Shown piece after piece: positions 47,401-59,199 of a stretch of DNA of 64,000 bases (its first letter is position 1; each line of letters begins with the position of its first letter). Both the position numbers and the translations under genes were made by a program. The stretch is from Clostridium simiarum (GTDB lineage Bacteria; Bacillota; Clostridia; Clostridiales; Clostridiaceae), in contig NZ_JAHLQL010000002.1 in the NCBI RefSeq assembly GCF_018919175.1, forward strand, positions 1-64,000, read 5' to 3'. The notes under the pieces were generated by a model. It had not been told where the DNA came from, ran no database searches, and worked only from the letters and a program-made list of their open reading frames with translations.

Positions 47401-47948
47401 GGGATGAGATAACAGAAGGTTCTGTAAACCCACACGATATCATGAGAATTAAAGGTGTTGAAGGCGTTAGAAGTTATCTTTTATCTGAAGTTCAAAAGGT
47501 TTATAGATTACAAGGGGTTGACATAAACGATAAGCACCTTGAAGTTGTAATAAGACAGATGACAAGAAAAATCAAAGTAATAGAATCTGGGGAAACAGAA
47601 CTTTTACCAGGAACTATGATAGATATGTTTGATTTTATTGGAGAAAATGAAAGAGTTACAGAATTAGGAATGGAAGAAGCTAAAGGTGAAAAAATACTTC
47701 TTGGAATTACTAAAGCAGCCTTAGCTACTGATTCTTTCTTATCTGCAGCATCTTTCCAAGAAACTACAAGAGTGTTAACTGATGCAGCAATAAAAGGAAA
47801 AATTGATCCATTGCTAGGATTAAAGGAAAATGTAATCATAGGAAAACTTATACCAGCAGGTACAGGGATGAGTAGATATAGATCAGTAAGATTAAATACA
47901 GAAGTTGATCTAATAGAAAAAGAAGCTGTTAATACTTTAGAAGATTAA
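44412..47948 (+). CDS. rpoC: RNA polymerase beta' subunit
   Basis: A 1178-aa subunit. The N-terminal zinc ribbon is CHC...CDRC, the magnesium motif NADFDGD is at 448-454, and the second zinc cluster includes [11 protein letters not shown]. The TTG at 44412 follows AAGGGAGGA by 7 nt; an in-frame TTG at 44394 lies before that site and is rejected. It starts 20 nt after rpoB. Confidence 0.98.
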   Translation: MVELNNFDALQIGLASPEQIREWSRGEVKKPETINYRTLKPERDGLFCERIFGPMKDWECHCGKYKRVRYKGIVCDRCGVEVTKSKVRRERMGHIELAAPVSHIWYFKGIPSRMGLMLDMSPRSLEKILYFASYVVLDPQDTPLLKKQLLNEKEYREAVDKYGEESFTAGMGAEAVKNLLEEIDLERSAVDLKEELKNSTGQKKVRIIRRLEVIESFRKSGNKPEWMIIGVIPVIPPDLRPMVQLDGGRFATSDLNDLYRRVINRNNRLKKLLDLGAPDIIVRNEKRMLQEAVDALIDNGRRGRPVTGPGNRPLKSLSDMLKGKQGRFRQNLLGKRVDYSGRSVIVVGPELKMYQCGLPKEMALELFKPFVMKKLVENGIAHNIKSAKRMVERVMPQVWDVLEEVISDHPVLLNRAPTLHRLGIQAFQPVLVEGRAIKLHPLVCTAYNADFDGDQMAVHVPLSVEAQAEARFLMLAAGNILKPSDGKPVCVPTQDMILGSYYLTLDKDGELGEGNLFGTPEEAIMAYQLKEISLHAKIKVRLSKEINGEIQQGIVETTVGKIIFNESIPQDLGFVDRSLKDNIFKLEVDFLVDKKNLGKIVDKCYATHGPTETSVMLDQIKAKGYHYSTIGAITVSVSDMVVPEQKSVLLKEAEETVKKIEKMYKRGFISEDERYERVIDKWTKTTEEVADALMANLDRFNPIFMMADSGARGSKSQIKQLAGMRGLMANPSGKIIELPIKASFREGLDVLEYFISTHGARKGNADTALKTADSGYLTRRLVDVSQDVIVRQEDCGTSEGIYVAEIKEGSEVIEPLKERLTGRYSAEDIMDPETGNVIVEKDSYMNAEIAERVQKTGIKKVKIRSVFTCKSKVGVCAKCYGMNMATGQRINIGEAVGIIAAQSIGEPGTQLTMRTFHTGGVAGADITQGLPRVEELFEARKPKGLAIVTEVPGTVKIEETKKKRVAFITTESGEEFSYDIPFGSRLKVSDGDFIEAGDEITEGSVNPHDIMRIKGVEGVRSYLLSEVQKVYRLQGVDINDKHLEVVIRQMTRKIKVIESGETELLPGTMIDMFDFIGENERVTELGMEEAKGEKILLGITKAALATDSFLSAASFQETTRVLTDAAIKGKIDPLLGLKENVIIGKLIPAGTGMSRYRSVRLNTEVDLIEKEAVNTLED

Positions 47949-47956
47949 TTAATTTT

Positions 47957-47985
47957 ATTGACAGCATATAACGAAAATGATAAAA
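47957..47985 (+). promoter_or_regulatory. Promoter of the L7Ae-like/rpsL/rpsG/fusA operon
   Basis: TTGACA (47957-47962), 17 nt, TAAAAT (47980-47985), 8 nt after the rpoC stop. Confidence 0.85.
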
Positions 47986-47992
47986 TACAATT

Positions 47993-48081
47993 TGTGTGAT
48001 TTTATCATAATCACACTTTGAAAAATCAATTTTAAATTTGTTTACATGAGTTTTGCGGGGTGAAGCTTTAGCTTCGCTCCG
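47993..48081 (+). other. Two leader hairpins before the L7Ae-like gene
   Basis: GTGTGATT (47993-48000) pairs with AATCACAC (48009-48016). An 11-bp stem, 48056-48066 with 48071-48081, has a TTTA loop and is strikingly GC-rich for this genome. No T tract follows the second, so it is more likely a regulatory or stabilising leader than a terminator. Confidence 0.5.
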
Positions 48082-48111
48082 GGTTTAATTTAATTCAAGG
48101 AGGTAAATCTC

Positions 48112-48357
48112 ATGATAGACAGACTTTTAGGAAAGAAAGTAGTCGGTATAAAACAAGTGAAAAAAGCTTTAAGTGATGATAAAGGTTTAAAGCTATATGT
48201 AGCAAAAGATGCCGATTCAAAGCTTATTGTCCCTATAGTAGACATGGCTAAAGAAAAAGACATAGATATAGAATATGTTAGTACCATGAAGCATCTGGGA
48301 AAGATGTGTGGTATAGAAGTGGGTGCAGCAACTACTTTAATCCTAAAAGAAGAATAA
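48112..48357 (+). CDS. ybxF: L7Ae-family kink-turn-binding ribosomal protein (YbxF-like)
   Basis: An 81-aa protein with the L7Ae/L30e fold (KLYVAKDADSKLIVPIVDMA ... GIEVGAATTLIL), an RNA kink-turn binder sitting between rpoC and rpsL as in Bacillus. AAGGAGG lies before the ATG. Confidence 0.92.
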   Translation: MIDRLLGKKVVGIKQVKKALSDDKGLKLYVAKDADSKLIVPIVDMAKEKDIDIEYVSTMKHLGKMCGIEVGAATTLILKEE

Positions 48358-48420
48358 TTTAGCTATTATCTTATTTTAATAGATTAATAAATTTATTTTA
48401 AAAATTCAGGAGGTGAAAAC

Positions 48421-48798
48421 ATGCCAACAATTAGCCAATTAGTTAGAAAAGGCAGAAAGACAGTAGCAACTAAATCTAATTCTCCAGCTCTTAAAAATTG
48501 TCCTCAAAAAAGAGGTGTATGTACTGTAGTTAAAACTACTACACCAAAGAAACCTAACTCAGCGCTTAGAAAAATTGCCAGAGTTAGATTGACAAATGGT
48601 TATGAAGTATCTGCGTACATCCCAGGAATAGGACATAATTTACAAGAACATAGTGTTGTTTTAATCAGAGGTGGAAGAGTTAAGGACCTTCCTGGTGTTA
48701 GATACCACATTGTAAGAGGCGCATTAGACTCAGCAGGTGTAGCTAACAGAATGCAAAGTAGGTCAAAGTATGGTGCTAAGAAACCAAAGCAAAAGTAA
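48421..48798 (+). CDS. rpsL: 30S ribosomal protein S12
   Basis: A 125-aa decoding-centre protein. [13 protein letters not shown] and the [10 protein letters not shown] loop have residues typical of streptomycin-sensitive strains. CAGGAGGTG lies before the ATG. Confidence 0.98.
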   Translation: MPTISQLVRKGRKTVATKSNSPALKNCPQKRGVCTVVKTTTPKKPNSALRKIARVRLTNGYEVSAYIPGIGHNLQEHSVVLIRGGRVKDLPGVRYHIVRGALDSAGVANRMQSRSKYGAKKPKQK

Positions 48799-48812
48799 TT
48801 TTGCAAAATCAT

Positions 48813-49413
<601 letters not shown>

Positions 49414-49414
49414 T

Positions 49415-49450
49415 ATAAAACTGTTTTGGCTTTTGCCAAAACAGTTTTAT
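49415..49450. terminator. 16-bp perfect hairpin between rpsG and fusA
   Basis: Bases 49415-49430 pair perfectly with 49435-49450 around TTTT. There is no long T tract after it, so it may be a partial terminator or an RNA processing or stability element tuning fusA-tuf relative to rpsL-rpsG. Confidence 0.65.
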
Positions 49451-49503
49451 CGAATTTTAATTACTAATTTTGTATAAATTATACTTGAGAGGAGGAAAAA
49501 ATA

Positions 49504-51567
49504 GTGGCAAGACAAAATCCTTTAGATAAATATCGTAATATAGGAATAATGGCACATATAGATGCAGGTAAAACTACAACTACTGAGCGTATTTTATTCT
49601 ACACAGGAAAAACACATAAGATTGGTGAAACTCACGAAGGTGCAGCTACAATGGACTGGATGGTTCAAGAGCAAGAGAGAGGTATAACAATTACTTCAGC
49701 AGCGACTACCTGTCAATGGAAAGGCTACACAATAAACATAATAGATACACCAGGACACGTAGACTTTACAGTTGAGGTTGAAAGATCACTAAGAGTTCTA
49801 GATGGAGCTGTAACAGTTCTTGATGCTAAAAGTGGTGTTGAACCACAAACTGAAACTGTTTGGAGACAGGCAGATAAGTATGGAGTACCAAGAATGATTT
49901 ATGTTAATAAAATGGATGCCGTTGGAGCAGACTTTTATAACTGTGTAAACTCCATAAGAGATAGATTAAAAGCAAATGCAGTGCCAATTCAAATTCCTAT
50001 AGGTCAAGAATCAGAGTTCGTTGGAATGGTTGACCTTATAAGAATGGTTGGAATAGTTCATAAGAATGATTTAGGAACTGAAATAGAAGAAGGTGAAATT
50101 CCAGCAGAATTAAAAGAAAAGGCAGAAGAATATAGAGCTGCAATGATTGAAGCTATTGCTGAAAGCGATGAAGAATTAATGATGAAGTATTTGGAAGGTG
50201 AAGAAATCACTGAAGAAGAAATTCATGTAGCTATAAGAAAAGGAACTATTGCCAATGAAATAATTCCAGTTATCTGTGGTTCTTCATACAAGAATAAGGG
50301 TGTTCAAGAAATGATAGATGCAGCAGTTGAATACATGCCATCACCATTAGATATACCTGCAATAAAAGGTATGTCACCGGACACTAACGAAGAAGATGAA
50401 AGAAAAGCAGATGATGCAGAGCCTATGTCTGCATTAGCATTTAAGATTGCAACTGACCCATTTGTAGGAAGGTTAGCATTTACAAGAATCTATTCTGGAA
50501 TAATGAAGAGTGGTACATATGTATTTAACTCAACAAAAGGTAAGAAAGAAAGAGTTGGAAGACTTGTTAAAATGCACGCAAATCATAGAGAAGAAGTTGA
50601 AGAATTACGTGCAGGAGATTTAGGTGCCATAGTTGGATTAAAAGAAACGACTACAGGGGACACATTATGTGATGATAGCGCTCCAATTATACTTGAGAGC
50701 ATGGAATTCCCTGAACCAGTTATAAACGTAGCTATTGAGCCTAAAACAAAAGCAGGTCAAGAAAAAATGGGTATAGCTCTTGCTAAGTTAGCAGAAGAAG
50801 ATCCAACATTCAGAACTTACACTAATCAAGAAACAGGTCAGGTTATTATAGAAGGTATGGGTGAGCTTCACCTTGAAATTATAGTAGATAGACTTCAAAG
50901 AGAGTTTAAGGTTGAATGTAATGTTGGTAAGCCACAAGTTGCTTATAAAGAAACTATTAGAAAAGCTGTTAAAGCTGAAGGTAAATTCGTTAGACAATCA
51001 GGTGGACGTGGACAATATGGACATTGTTGGATTGAGATGATGCCGCATGAGGGAGAATATCAATTCGAAAATGCTATTGTTGGGGGAGCTATCCCAAGAG
51101 AATACATACCAGCTGTAGATAACGGAATTAAAGAAGCATCTGATAGTGGTGTTATAGCAGGATACCCAGTTATAAACTTTAAAGTTAAGCTAGTTGATGG
51201 ATCATACCACGATGTTGACTCTTCAGAAATGGCATTTAAGATAGCTGGATCTATGGCATTCAAAAATGCTATGTCAAAAGCTGACCCAGTATTACTTGAA
51301 CCTTCAATGAGAGTTGAAGTTGTTGTTCCAGAGGAATACATGGGAGATGTTATAGGAGATATAAACTCTAGAAGAGGAAGAATAGAAGGTATGGAAGCAA
51401 GAGGTGGAGCGCAAGTTATAAAAGCGTTTGTTCCCCTTTCAGAAATGTTTGGATATGCAACAACCTTAAGATCAAGAACACAAGGTAGAGGAACTTATAG
51501 TATGGAATTTGACCATTATGAACAAGCTCCAAAGAGCATACAAGAACAAATAGTAGGAAATAAATAA
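49504..51567 (+). CDS. fusA: Elongation factor G
   Basis: A 687-aa translocation GTPase. The P-loop [17 protein letters not shown] and NKMD are present, followed by domains II-V. GTG start after GAGAGGAGG. It precedes tuf2 by 44 nt. Confidence 0.98.
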   Translation: MARQNPLDKYRNIGIMAHIDAGKTTTTERILFYTGKTHKIGETHEGAATMDWMVQEQERGITITSAATTCQWKGYTINIIDTPGHVDFTVEVERSLRVLDGAVTVLDAKSGVEPQTETVWRQADKYGVPRMIYVNKMDAVGADFYNCVNSIRDRLKANAVPIQIPIGQESEFVGMVDLIRMVGIVHKNDLGTEIEEGEIPAELKEKAEEYRAAMIEAIAESDEELMMKYLEGEEITEEEIHVAIRKGTIANEIIPVICGSSYKNKGVQEMIDAAVEYMPSPLDIPAIKGMSPDTNEEDERKADDAEPMSALAFKIATDPFVGRLAFTRIYSGIMKSGTYVFNSTKGKKERVGRLVKMHANHREEVEELRAGDLGAIVGLKETTTGDTLCDDSAPIILESMEFPEPVINVAIEPKTKAGQEKMGIALAKLAEEDPTFRTYTNQETGQVIIEGMGELHLEIIVDRLQREFKVECNVGKPQVAYKETIRKAVKAEGKFVRQSGGRGQYGHCWIEMMPHEGEYQFENAIVGGAIPREYIPAVDNGIKEASDSGVIAGYPVINFKVKLVDGSYHDVDSSEMAFKIAGSMAFKNAMSKADPVLLEPSMRVEVVVPEEYMGDVIGDINSRRGRIEGMEARGGAQVIKAFVPLSEMFGYATTLRSRTQGRGTYSMEFDHYEQAPKSIQEQIVGNK

Positions 51568-51611
51568 TTAAAATAAATATATGAGCTTTAATAGTAAGGA
51601 GGAAATTATAA

Positions 51612-52805
51612 ATGTCAAAAGCAAAATTTGAAAGAAGTAAACCTCACGTTAATATTGGAACAATAGGACACGTAGACCACGGTAAGACAACATTAACAGC
51701 AGCAATAACATCAGTATTAGCAAACAAGGGATTTGCAGACGCATTTAAGTATGACGAAATAGATAAGGCACCAGAAGAGAAGGAAAGAGGAATCACAATC
51801 AATACTTCTCACGTTGAGTACCAAACAGAAAACAGACACTATGCACACGTTGACTGCCCAGGACACGCTGACTATGTAAAGAACATGATAACAGGAGCAG
51901 CACAAATGGATGGAGCGATCTTAGTTGTATCAGCAGCAGACGGTCCAATGCCACAAACAAGAGAACATATACTACTAGCATCAAGAGTTGGTGTTGACTA
52001 TATAGTAGTATTCTTAAATAAAGCAGATATGGTAGACGATGCAGAATTATTAGAGTTAGTTGAAATGGAAGTAAGAGAGCTATTAAGCGAATACAACTTC
52101 CCAGGAGACGATACACCAATAATCGCAGGATCAGCATTAAAAGCATTAGAAAATCCAACAGATGAAGCAGTAATTAAGCCGATATTAGACTTAATGGATG
52201 CAGTAGATAGCTACATTCCAACACCAGAAAGAGCAACTGACAAACCATTCTTAATGCCAGTAGAAGATGTATTTACAATAACAGGAAGAGGAACAGTTGC
52301 AACAGGAAGAGTAGAAAGAGGAATTTTACATGTAGGAGACGAAGTAGAATTAATCGGACTATCAGAAGATAAGAGAAAAGTAGTAGTAACTGGAGTAGAA
52401 ATGTTCAGAAAGTTACTAGATGAAGCACAAGCAGGAGACAATATAGGAGCATTATTAAGAGGAATACAAAGAACAGAAATCGAAAGAGGTCAAGTATTAG
52501 CAAAACCAGGAAGCGTAAACCCACACAAGAAATTTGTAGGTCAAGTTTACGTATTAAAGAAAGAAGAAGGTGGAAGACATACACCATTCTTTGATGGATA
52601 CAGACCACAATTCTATTTCAGAACAACAGACGTAACAGGATCAATCAAATTACCAGACGGAATGGAAATGGTAATGCCAGGGGATCACATAGATATGAAT
52701 GTTGAATTAATAAACCCAGTAGCAATGGACGAAGGACTAAGATTCGCTATAAGAGAAGGCGGAAGAACAGTTGGTTCAGGCGTTGTTACTAAAATAGTTG
52801 AATAA
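51612..52805 (+). CDS. tuf: Elongation factor Tu, copy 2
   Basis: A 397-aa protein identical to the product at 35687. Reading both side by side shows no nucleotide difference from about 17 nt before the ATG to the base after the stop. It lies at the end of the str operon (rpsL-rpsG-fusA-tuf), the ancestral position. Confidence 0.98.
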   Translation: MSKAKFERSKPHVNIGTIGHVDHGKTTLTAAITSVLANKGFADAFKYDEIDKAPEEKERGITINTSHVEYQTENRHYAHVDCPGHADYVKNMITGAAQMDGAILVVSAADGPMPQTREHILLASRVGVDYIVVFLNKADMVDDAELLELVEMEVRELLSEYNFPGDDTPIIAGSALKALENPTDEAVIKPILDLMDAVDSYIPTPERATDKPFLMPVEDVFTITGRGTVATGRVERGILHVGDEVELIGLSEDKRKVVVTGVEMFRKLLDEAQAGDNIGALLRGIQRTEIERGQVLAKPGSVNPHKKFVGQVYVLKKEEGGRHTPFFDGYRPQFYFRTTDVTGSIKLPDGMEMVMPGDHIDMNVELINPVAMDEGLRFAIREGGRTVGSGVVTKIVE

Positions 52806-52852
52806 TTAAAGGCTTAGATTAGTTAAAATAAAAAATTCAATCGATTGACATT

Positions 52853-52886
52853 AAATGGGTAAGACGAGATCTTACCCATTTTTGTT
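52853..52886 (+). terminator. Terminator after tuf2
   Basis: A perfect 12-bp stem, 52853-52864 with 52870-52881, then T-rich sequence. Confidence 0.9.
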
Positions 52887-53009
52887 GCATTAACTTAAAA
52901 ATAAATATATAATTTTAAAAGTAAGTTTAAAAAATTTTTTTATAAATAAATTAGTAGATTAGGGCATTAAATATATGTCAATAATAAAAAACAAATGAAT
53001 AAAAAATGC

Positions 53010-53038
53010 TTGTAACTTTAAAATAAATATAGTATAAT
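53010..53038 (+). promoter_or_regulatory. S10 operon promoter
   Basis: TTGTAA (53010-53015), 17 nt, TATAAT (53033-53038), placing the start just upstream of the structured leader. Confidence 0.75.
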
Positions 53039-53058
53039 AAAGTAGTTGTAAAGCTATA

Positions 53059-53208
53059 ACAGCGATGAGACAAGAGGTTGCCGGACTTCCGGGGGAATTC
53101 TTGTTGAGTATGTTAGGGTCTTAGAACCCAACGTCGGGATTTCATAGACTGAGTTCTAGGGTGCACAAAAAGGAAACACCTGGGGCAGTTTACAGAACGT
53201 CCGCTGTT
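53059..53208 (+). ncRNA. Structured S10-operon leader RNA
   Basis: A 150-nt region, much richer in G and C than its surroundings, is closed by AACAGCG (53059-53065) with CGCTGTT (53202-53208). Inside are a stem ACAAGA/TCTTGT capped by CCGG-ACTT-CCGG, and a hairpin GTTAGGGT/ACCCAAC. It resembles ribosomal-protein autoregulatory leaders (S10 or L4 class). I believe an S10-type clostridial leader motif has been described, but could not check. 42 nt separate it from rpsJ. Confidence 0.65.
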
Positions 53209-53250
53209 GTGCGTTAGAAGTAATGCGTACATGAAAAGGAGGGAAATTAA

Positions 53251-53559
53251 ATGTCAAAACAAAAAATTAGAATCAGATTGAAGGCTTTTGATCACAAAAT
53301 ATTAGATCAATCAGCAGAGAGAATTGTTGAAACAGCAAAATCCACAGGAGCTAAAGTAGCTGGTCCGGTACCACTACCAACAGAAAAAGACATTATTACA
53401 GTATTAAGAGCTGTTCATAAGTACAAAGATTCTAGAGAACAGTTTGAAATAAGAACTCACAAAAGATTAATAGACATAGTAAATCCGTCACCAAAGACTG
53501 TTGATGCTCTAATGAGATTAGATCTACCAGCAGGAGTTGACATCGAAATTAAGCTATAA
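53251..53559 (+). CDS. rpsJ: 30S ribosomal protein S10
   Basis: A 102-aa protein, also NusE in transcription antitermination. It begins [27 protein letters not shown] lies before the ATG. It is the first gene of the S10 operon. Confidence 0.98.
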   Translation: MSKQKIRIRLKAFDHKILDQSAERIVETAKSTGAKVAGPVPLPTEKDIITVLRAVHKYKDSREQFEIRTHKRLIDIVNPSPKTVDALMRLDLPAGVDIEIKL

Positions 53560-53627
53560 CGTACATAGGGTGTACGCGTAATAGATAACTATTACGAACT
53601 ATTATGATTGCTGCAATAGCAGTGATC
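53560..53627 (+). other. Triple-hairpin spacer rpsJ-rplC
   Basis: Three hairpins in a row begin at the base after the rpsJ stop: CGTACA/TGTACG (53560-53576), CGTAATAG/CTATTACG (53577-53596) and a weaker one at 53606-53627. The spacer is long for this operon. Confidence 0.45.
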
Positions 53628-53655
53628 CGCTAATATGTTTAGGAGGTGTAAAGTA

Positions 53656-54285
53656 ATGAAAAAAGCAATAATGGGTAGAAAAGTTGGAATGACCCAAATA
53701 TTTGATGCTAATGGAAAAGTAGTTCCAGTGACTGTTGTTGAAGCAGGTCCATGTGTTGTACTTCAAAAGAAAACTTTAGAGAGAGATGGTTATGAAGCTA
53801 TCCAAGTTGGGTTCGCAGATATAAAGGAAAAGTTAGTTAATGGTCCAAAGAAAGGACATTTTAACAAAGCTGGAGTTTCCTTTAAAAGATTTGTAAGAGA
53901 ATTTAAACTTGATAACACTAGCGAGTACCAAGTTGGTCAAGAGATCAAAGTTGATGTGTTTGCAGAAGGTGAAAAAGTTGATGTTAGCGGAATTTCTAAA
54001 GGTAAGGGGTTCCAAGGTACAATTAAGAGATGGAATGGACACAGAGGACCAATGTCCCACGGTTCTAAATTCCACAGAGCAGTAGGTTCTATGGGAGGTT
54101 CATCCGACCCAGCAAGAACATTTAAAAACAAGAAAATGCCAGGACATATGGGAAATGAAAAAACAACTGTATTAAATCTTGAAGTTGTTAAAATAATGCC
54201 TGAGAAAAATGTAATATTAATCAAAGGTGGTATCCCAGGCCCAAATAAAGGCATGGTTATAATAAGAAATTCAGTTAAGGCTTAA
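53656..54285 (+). CDS. rplC: 50S ribosomal protein L3
   Basis: A 209-aa early-assembly protein. The central extension with [19 protein letters not shown] reaches the peptidyl transferase centre. The ATG at 53656 follows AGGAGGTG; a start 21 nt upstream lies before that site and is rejected. Confidence 0.97.
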   Translation: MKKAIMGRKVGMTQIFDANGKVVPVTVVEAGPCVVLQKKTLERDGYEAIQVGFADIKEKLVNGPKKGHFNKAGVSFKRFVREFKLDNTSEYQVGQEIKVDVFAEGEKVDVSGISKGKGFQGTIKRWNGHRGPMSHGSKFHRAVGSMGGSSDPARTFKNKKMPGHMGNEKTTVLNLEVVKIMPEKNVILIKGGIPGPNKGMVIIRNSVKA

Positions 54286-54311
54286 TTCTTTGAAAGAAAG
54301 GAGGAAGTAGA

Positions 54312-54932
54312 ATGCCTACAGTAGGATTATTTAATAGAGAAGGACAAAAAGTTGGAGATTTCCAATTATCAGATAATGTTTTCGGTGTTGAAGTTAATCA
54401 ATACGCAATGCATCAAGTAGTTGTTGCATTACTTGCAAATAAAAGACAAGGAACTCAATCAGCAAAGACAAGAGCTGAGGTTTCAGGAGGCGGAATAAAG
54501 CCTTGGAGACAAAAAGGAACAGGTAGAGCTAGACAGGGTTCAATAAGAGCACCTCAATGGATACATGGAGGTATCGTATTTGCACCAAAGCCAAGAGAGT
54601 ACAGAGTTTCAGTTCCAAAGACAATGAGAAGAGTTGCTATGAAATCTGCTTTAACAAGTAAAGTTCAAGACAATGAAATGGTAGTATTAGAAAGCTTAAG
54701 CTTAGATGCTCCAAAGACAAAAGAGATAGTTAAGATGTTAAATGCATTTGAAACTAAAAAGGCTTTAATCGTAACAGCAGAATCAAATGAGGCAGTATAC
54801 AAATCAGCAAGAAATATAGAGGGAGTAACTGTACTTCCAGTAAACAACATAAATGTGTATGATTTATTAAAGTATGAAAAAGTAATTATAACTAAAGACG
54901 CTGTGTCTAAAATTGAGGAGGTGTACGCATAA
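54312..54932 (+). CDS. rplD: 50S ribosomal protein L4
   Basis: A 206-aa exit-tunnel protein. The extended loop [20 protein letters not shown] contains the macrolide-related tip in sensitive form. AAGGAGGAAG lies before the ATG. The stop overlaps the rplW ATG by one base. Confidence 0.97.
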   Translation: MPTVGLFNREGQKVGDFQLSDNVFGVEVNQYAMHQVVVALLANKRQGTQSAKTRAEVSGGGIKPWRQKGTGRARQGSIRAPQWIHGGIVFAPKPREYRVSVPKTMRRVAMKSALTSKVQDNEMVVLESLSLDAPKTKEIVKMLNAFETKKALIVTAESNEAVYKSARNIEGVTVLPVNNINVYDLLKYEKVIITKDAVSKIEEVYA

Positions 54933-55228
54933 TGAAATTAACAAGCCATGATATAATTAGAAAGCCTGTTATAACAGAAAAAAGTATGACAGCTATGGCT
55001 GAAAAGAAATACACCTTCATCGTTCATATATCGGCTAACAAATCTCAAATAAAGAGAGCTGTTGAAGAAGTTTTTGGCGTTGAAGTTGAAGATGTAAAGA
55101 CTATAAGAACTATGGGAAAGACAAAAAGAGTAGGCGTACATGTTGGAAAAAGAGCAGATTATAAAAAAGCTGTTGTTAAGTTAACAGAAGATAGCAAAGC
55201 TATAGAATTCTTTGAAGGAATGCAATAG
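54932..55228 (+). CDS. rplW: 50S ribosomal protein L23
   Basis: A 98-aa protein at the tunnel exit, docking site for trigger factor and SRP. Start ATG overlaps the rplD stop; GAGGAGGTG lies inside rplD. Confidence 0.97.
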   Translation: MKLTSHDIIRKPVITEKSMTAMAEKKYTFIVHISANKSQIKRAVEEVFGVEVEDVKTIRTMGKTKRVGVHVGKRADYKKAVVKLTEDSKAIEFFEGMQ

Positions 55229-55284
55229 TAAAAAAGCAGGTATTGGCGGAAAGCCAGAAAAGCGTAAGCAAGGAGGGAATTTAG

Positions 55285-56118
55285 ATGGCAGTTAAAACTT
55301 TTAAACCGACTACCCCATCAAGAAGAGAAATGACAATGCCAACATTTGAAGAGATAACTACAGACAAACCGGAAAAATCTCTTTTAGTAGCATTAAACAA
55401 AAGTGGTGGTAGAAATGCTCATGGAAAGATAACTGTTAGACACCACGGTGGTGGAGCTAAACAAAAATATAGAATAATAGATTTCAAAAGAAATAAAGAT
55501 AATATACCAGCAAAGGTTGCAACAATAGAATATGATCCAAACAGATCAGCATACATATCACTTGTAGTTTATGCTGATGGTGAAAAAAGATACATACTTG
55601 CTCCAGTTGGACTAAAGGTTGGAGATGTTATAGTATCTGGACCAGATTCTGATATTAAACCAGGAAATACTCTTCCAATGAAGAATATACCAGTAGGTAC
55701 AGTAATTCATAACATAGAGTTACATTCAGGAAGAGGTGGCCAATTAGTTAGGTCAGCAGGAACATCTGCTCAATTAATGGCTAAAGAAGGTAATTATGCT
55801 ACATTAAGACTTCCAAGTGGAGAAATGAGATACGTTAGAGTTGAGTGTAGAGCAACTATAGGAACAGTTTCAAACTTAACTCATGAAATAGTTAACATAG
55901 GTAAAGCAGGAAGAAAGAGACATATGGGATGGAGACCAACAGTAAGAGGATCTGTTATGAACCCTGTTGATCACCCACACGGTGGAGGAGAAGGTAGATC
56001 ACCTATCGGAAGACCATCACCACTTACACCATGGGGTAAACCTGCACTTGGTTACAAGACTAGAAAGACTAAGAAGTATTCAGATAGATTAATAATAAAG
56101 GGAAGAAACGATAAATAA
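55285..56118 (+). CDS. rplB: 50S ribosomal protein L2
   Basis: A 277-aa protein next to the peptidyl transferase centre. The conserved histidine region [16 protein letters not shown] is intact. AAGGAGGG lies before the ATG. Confidence 0.98.
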   Translation: MAVKTFKPTTPSRREMTMPTFEEITTDKPEKSLLVALNKSGGRNAHGKITVRHHGGGAKQKYRIIDFKRNKDNIPAKVATIEYDPNRSAYISLVVYADGEKRYILAPVGLKVGDVIVSGPDSDIKPGNTLPMKNIPVGTVIHNIELHSGRGGQLVRSAGTSAQLMAKEGNYATLRLPSGEMRYVRVECRATIGTVSNLTHEIVNIGKAGRKRHMGWRPTVRGSVMNPVDHPHGGGEGRSPIGRPSPLTPWGKPALGYKTRKTKKYSDRLIIKGRNDK

Positions 56119-56181
56119 TTGAAGAGAATATAAATTATTCTCTTCAACCCAATATATCCATTTTGAAGGGAGGCAAATCTA

Positions 56182-56463
56182 GTGAGTAGATCAATTAAAA
56201 AAGGACCATTTGTCCATGAAGGTCTTTTAAATAAGATAAATGAAATGAACAAATCAGGTGAGAAGAAAGTTATAAAGACTTGGTCAAGAAGTTCAACTAT
56301 TTTTCCACAAATGATAGGTCACACTATTGCAGTTCACGATGGTAGAAAGCATGTGCCGGTTTATGTGAGCGAAGATATGGTTGGACATAAACTTGGTGAG
56401 TTCGCTTTAACAAGAACTTACAGAGGACACGTAGGTAACGAGAAATCATCAAAGGTAAGATAA
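56182..56463 (+). CDS. rpsS: 30S ribosomal protein S19
   Basis: A 93-aa head protein forming a complex with S13. GTG start 8 nt after [19 protein letters not shown] and [15 protein letters not shown] are conserved. Confidence 0.97.
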   Translation: MSRSIKKGPFVHEGLLNKINEMNKSGEKKVIKTWSRSSTIFPQMIGHTIAVHDGRKHVPVYVSEDMVGHKLGEFALTRTYRGHVGNEKSSKVR

Positions 56464-56487
56464 GCCTTTAGAAAGGAGGATTATTAA

Positions 56488-56823
56488 ATGGAAGCTAAAT
56501 CTATAGCTAAATATGTGAGAATGTCTCCAATGAAGGTTGGGATTGTTTTAGATTTAATAAGAGGAAAAAATGTAAATGAGGCTTTTGCTATATTACAATA
56601 CACTCCAAAGGATGCTGCAGTAGTTGTAAATAAAGTTTTGAAATCAGCTGTAGCGAATGCTGAAAACAATATGAATCTAGATGCTTCAAGATTATTTGTT
56701 GCAGAAGCGCATGTAGGTCAAGGCCCAACTTTAAAGAGATTTAGACCTCATGCTCAAGGAAGAGCATTTAGAATAAATAAAAAAACAAGCCACATAACAC
56801 TAGTTGTTAAAGAAAGAGCTTAA
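56488..56823 (+). CDS. rplV: 50S ribosomal protein L22
   Basis: A 111-aa protein lining the exit tunnel; its beta-hairpin (about 80-100) carries [23 protein letters not shown] lies before the ATG. Confidence 0.97.
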   Translation: MEAKSIAKYVRMSPMKVGIVLDLIRGKNVNEAFAILQYTPKDAAVVVNKVLKSAVANAENNMNLDASRLFVAEAHVGQGPTLKRFRPHAQGRAFRINKKTSHITLVVKERA

Positions 56824-56839
56824 AAAGGAGGGAAAGAGA

Positions 56840-57505
56840 GTGGGACAGAAGGTAAATCCGCACGGTTTAAGAGTTGGCGTAATCAAAGATTGGGATGCAA
56901 AATGGTTCGCTGATAAGAAGAATTTTTCTGATTATCTTGTAGAAGATAATAAAATAAGAGAGTATGTTAAGACAAAGCTATATTCAGCAGGTATTTCAAG
57001 AATAGAAATTGAAAGAGCAGCTAAGAGGGTTAAACTAAACATATATACTGCTAAACCAGGAGTAATTATTGGTAAGGGTGGATCAGGAATAGAAGCTCTT
57101 AAAAAAGGTTTAGAACAGTTCGTAACTGATAAAAACATATTAATAAATATAGTTGAAGTTAAGAACACAGAGATAGACGCTCAATTAATGGCTGAAAATA
57201 TAGCAGCTCAACTTGAAAAGAGAATTTCATTTAGAAGAGCAATGAAACAAACAATTCAAAGAGCAATGAGAGCAGGAGCTAAAGGAGTTAAAACAGCTTG
57301 TGCAGGAAGATTAGCTGGTGCAGAAATTGCAAGAACAGAACAATATCATGATGGAACAATTCCACTACAAACACTAAGAGCAGACATTGATTATGGATTT
57401 GCGGAAGCAAATACAACATACGGAAAAATTGGAGTAAAGGTATGGGTTTATAGAGGAGAAGTTCTTCCAGTTAAAAATGTAGTAAAGGAAGAAGCTAACG
57501 CGTAA
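56840..57505 (+). CDS. rpsC: 30S ribosomal protein S3
   Basis: A 221-aa protein with a KH domain ([14 protein letters not shown]), part of the mRNA entry helicase. The GTG at 56840 follows AAGGAGGGA and gives the conserved [12 protein letters not shown] start; an upstream in-frame start overlaps rplV and lacks a site. Confidence 0.97.
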   Translation: MGQKVNPHGLRVGVIKDWDAKWFADKKNFSDYLVEDNKIREYVKTKLYSAGISRIEIERAAKRVKLNIYTAKPGVIIGKGGSGIEALKKGLEQFVTDKNILINIVEVKNTEIDAQLMAENIAAQLEKRISFRRAMKQTIQRAMRAGAKGVKTACAGRLAGAEIARTEQYHDGTIPLQTLRADIDYGFAEANTTYGKIGVKVWVYRGEVLPVKNVVKEEANA

Positions 57506-57522
57506 GAAAGGAGGAATTCGAG

Positions 57523-57966
57523 ATGTTAATGCCTAAAAGAGTAAAGCATCGTAAGGTTCAGAAAGGTAGAATGCGTGGTAAAGCTACAAGAGGTAATTTT
57601 ATAGCTTACGGAGATTACGCAATTCAAGCAACTGAATGTGGTTGGATAACAAGCAATCAAATAGAAGCAGCTAGAATAGCAATCAATAGATATATAAAAA
57701 GAGGTGGAAAACTTTGGATAAAGATTTTCCCAGATAAGCCAATAACTCAAAAGCCAGCTGAAACACGTATGGGTTCCGGTAAAGGTTCACCAGAGTACTG
57801 GGTAGCAGTAGTTAAACCAGGTAGAGTTTTATTTGAGTTATCAGGTGTGCCAGAAGAAGTGGCAAGAGAAGCAATGAGACTTGCTCAACATAAACTTCCT
57901 GTATCAACTAAGTTTGTTACAAGAAGAGATTTTGAGGAAATGGGTGGTGAAAGTAATGAAGGCTAG
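57523..57966 (+). CDS. rplP: 50S ribosomal protein L16
   Basis: A 147-aa protein near the A-site tRNA elbow. [19 protein letters not shown] and [12 protein letters not shown] are diagnostic. AAGGAGG lies before the ATG. The 3' end overlaps rpmC by 11 nt. Confidence 0.97.
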   Translation: MLMPKRVKHRKVQKGRMRGKATRGNFIAYGDYAIQATECGWITSNQIEAARIAINRYIKRGGKLWIKIFPDKPITQKPAETRMGSGKGSPEYWVAVVKPGRVLFELSGVPEEVAREAMRLAQHKLPVSTKFVTRRDFEEMGGESNEG

Positions 57967-58168
57967 AGAGTTACAAGAGTTAAGATCAAACTCACCTCAA
58001 GAGTTACAAGTTAAGCTAGATGATCTTAAAGGCGAACTTTTCAATTTAAGATTCCAACTAGCTACAGGCCAATTAGAAAATCCAATGAGAATTAGAGAAG
58101 TTAAAAAGTCTATAGCCCAAATAAAGACCATCATAAGAGAAGAAGAGTTAAAGTCTATTCAACAATAA
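57956..58168 (+). CDS. rpmC: 50S ribosomal protein L29
   Basis: A 70-aa two-helix protein at the tunnel exit. The ATG at 57956 gives [24 protein letters not shown] inside rplP is its ribosome binding site, so the genes are coupled. Confidence 0.95.
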   Translation: MKARELQELRSNSPQELQVKLDDLKGELFNLRFQLATGQLENPMRIREVKKSIAQIKTIIREEELKSIQQ

Positions 58169-58190
58169 GGCTTGAAAGGAGGTTCGTTCT

Positions 58191-58445
58191 GTGGAAAGAG
58201 CAAATAGAAAGACAAGAATCGGAAAAGTTGTTTCTGATAAAATGGATAAAACAATAGTTGTGGCTGTTGAAACTAAAGTTCGTCACCCATTGTATGGAAA
58301 GACAGTTAACAGAACTACAAAATTCAAAGCTCATGATGAGAACAATGAAGCAAAATTAAATGATAGAGTATCAATAATGGAAACAAGACCATTATCAAAA
58401 GATAAAAGATGGAGACTTGTTGAAATAGTTGAAAAGGCAAAATAG
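58191..58445 (+). CDS. rpsQ: 30S ribosomal protein S17
   Basis: An 84-aa primary rRNA-binding OB-fold protein. GTG start after [28 protein letters not shown] is characteristic. Confidence 0.97.
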   Translation: MERANRKTRIGKVVSDKMDKTIVVAVETKVRHPLYGKTVNRTTKFKAHDENNEAKLNDRVSIMETRPLSKDKRWRLVEIVEKAK

Positions 58446-58473
58446 TCTTTAAAACTGAAAGGAGGGTTTTTCA

Positions 58474-58842
58474 ATGATACAGCAACAAACCAGACTAAAA
58501 GTAGCAGATAATTCCGGAGCTAAGGAAATAATGTGCATCAGAGTTTTAGGTGGTTCTAATAGAAGATATGGAAACATTGGTGATATAATAGTTGCTAGCG
58601 TTAAAAGTGCAACACCAGGTGGAGTTGTTAAAAAAGGTGATGTAATTAAAGCAGTAATAGTAAGATCAGTTAAAGGTTTAAGAAGAGCTGATGGTTCTTA
58701 CATCAGATTTGATGAAAATGCAGCTGTTATAATCAAAGATGATAAACAGCCAAAAGGAACTCGTATCTTCGGACCAGTTGCTAGGGAGCTAAGAGATAAA
58801 GAGTTTACAAAAATATTATCATTAGCACCTGAAGTTCTATAA
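58474..58842 (+). CDS. rplN: 50S ribosomal protein L14
   Basis: A 122-aa intersubunit-bridge protein, binding site of RsfS. It begins [28 protein letters not shown] lies before the ATG. Confidence 0.98.
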   Translation: MIQQQTRLKVADNSGAKEIMCIRVLGGSNRRYGNIGDIIVASVKSATPGGVVKKGDVIKAVIVRSVKGLRRADGSYIRFDENAAVIIKDDKQPKGTRIFGPVARELRDKEFTKILSLAPEVL

Positions 58843-58862
58843 GATAGGGAGGTGGCTAAATA

Positions 58863-59177
58863 ATGAAGGTTCATGTAAGAAAGAACGATACAGTAATGGT
58901 TATATCAGGTAAGGATAAAGGTAAAACTGGTGAAGTTATAGCTGTTATGCCTAAGAATGGAAAAGTCCTAGTTAGAGGAGTTAACATAGTATCAAAACAT
59001 AAAAAGCCAAGCAGAGAGAATATGCAAGGTGGAATAATAAAAGAAGAAGCACCAATATACAGCTCAAAAGTTATGTTATATTGCACAAAATGCAAAGCAG
59101 TAACAAGAATAAGCCATAAAGTTTTAGAAGACGGAACAAAGGTAAGAGTTTGCAAAAAGTGCGAAGAAACATTCTAG
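58863..59177 (+). CDS. rplX: 50S ribosomal protein L24
   Basis: A 104-aa assembly initiator with a KOW motif ([17 protein letters not shown]). The C-terminal half has a CxxC pair twice (CTKC, CKKC), a zinc-ribbon feature of many Firmicute L24 proteins. GGGAGGTG lies before the ATG. Confidence 0.97.
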   Translation: MKVHVRKNDTVMVISGKDKGKTGEVIAVMPKNGKVLVRGVNIVSKHKKPSRENMQGGIIKEEAPIYSSKVMLYCTKCKAVTRISHKVLEDGTKVRVCKKCEETF

Positions 59178-59199
59178 GATCTGAAAGGAGGTAAATTTG

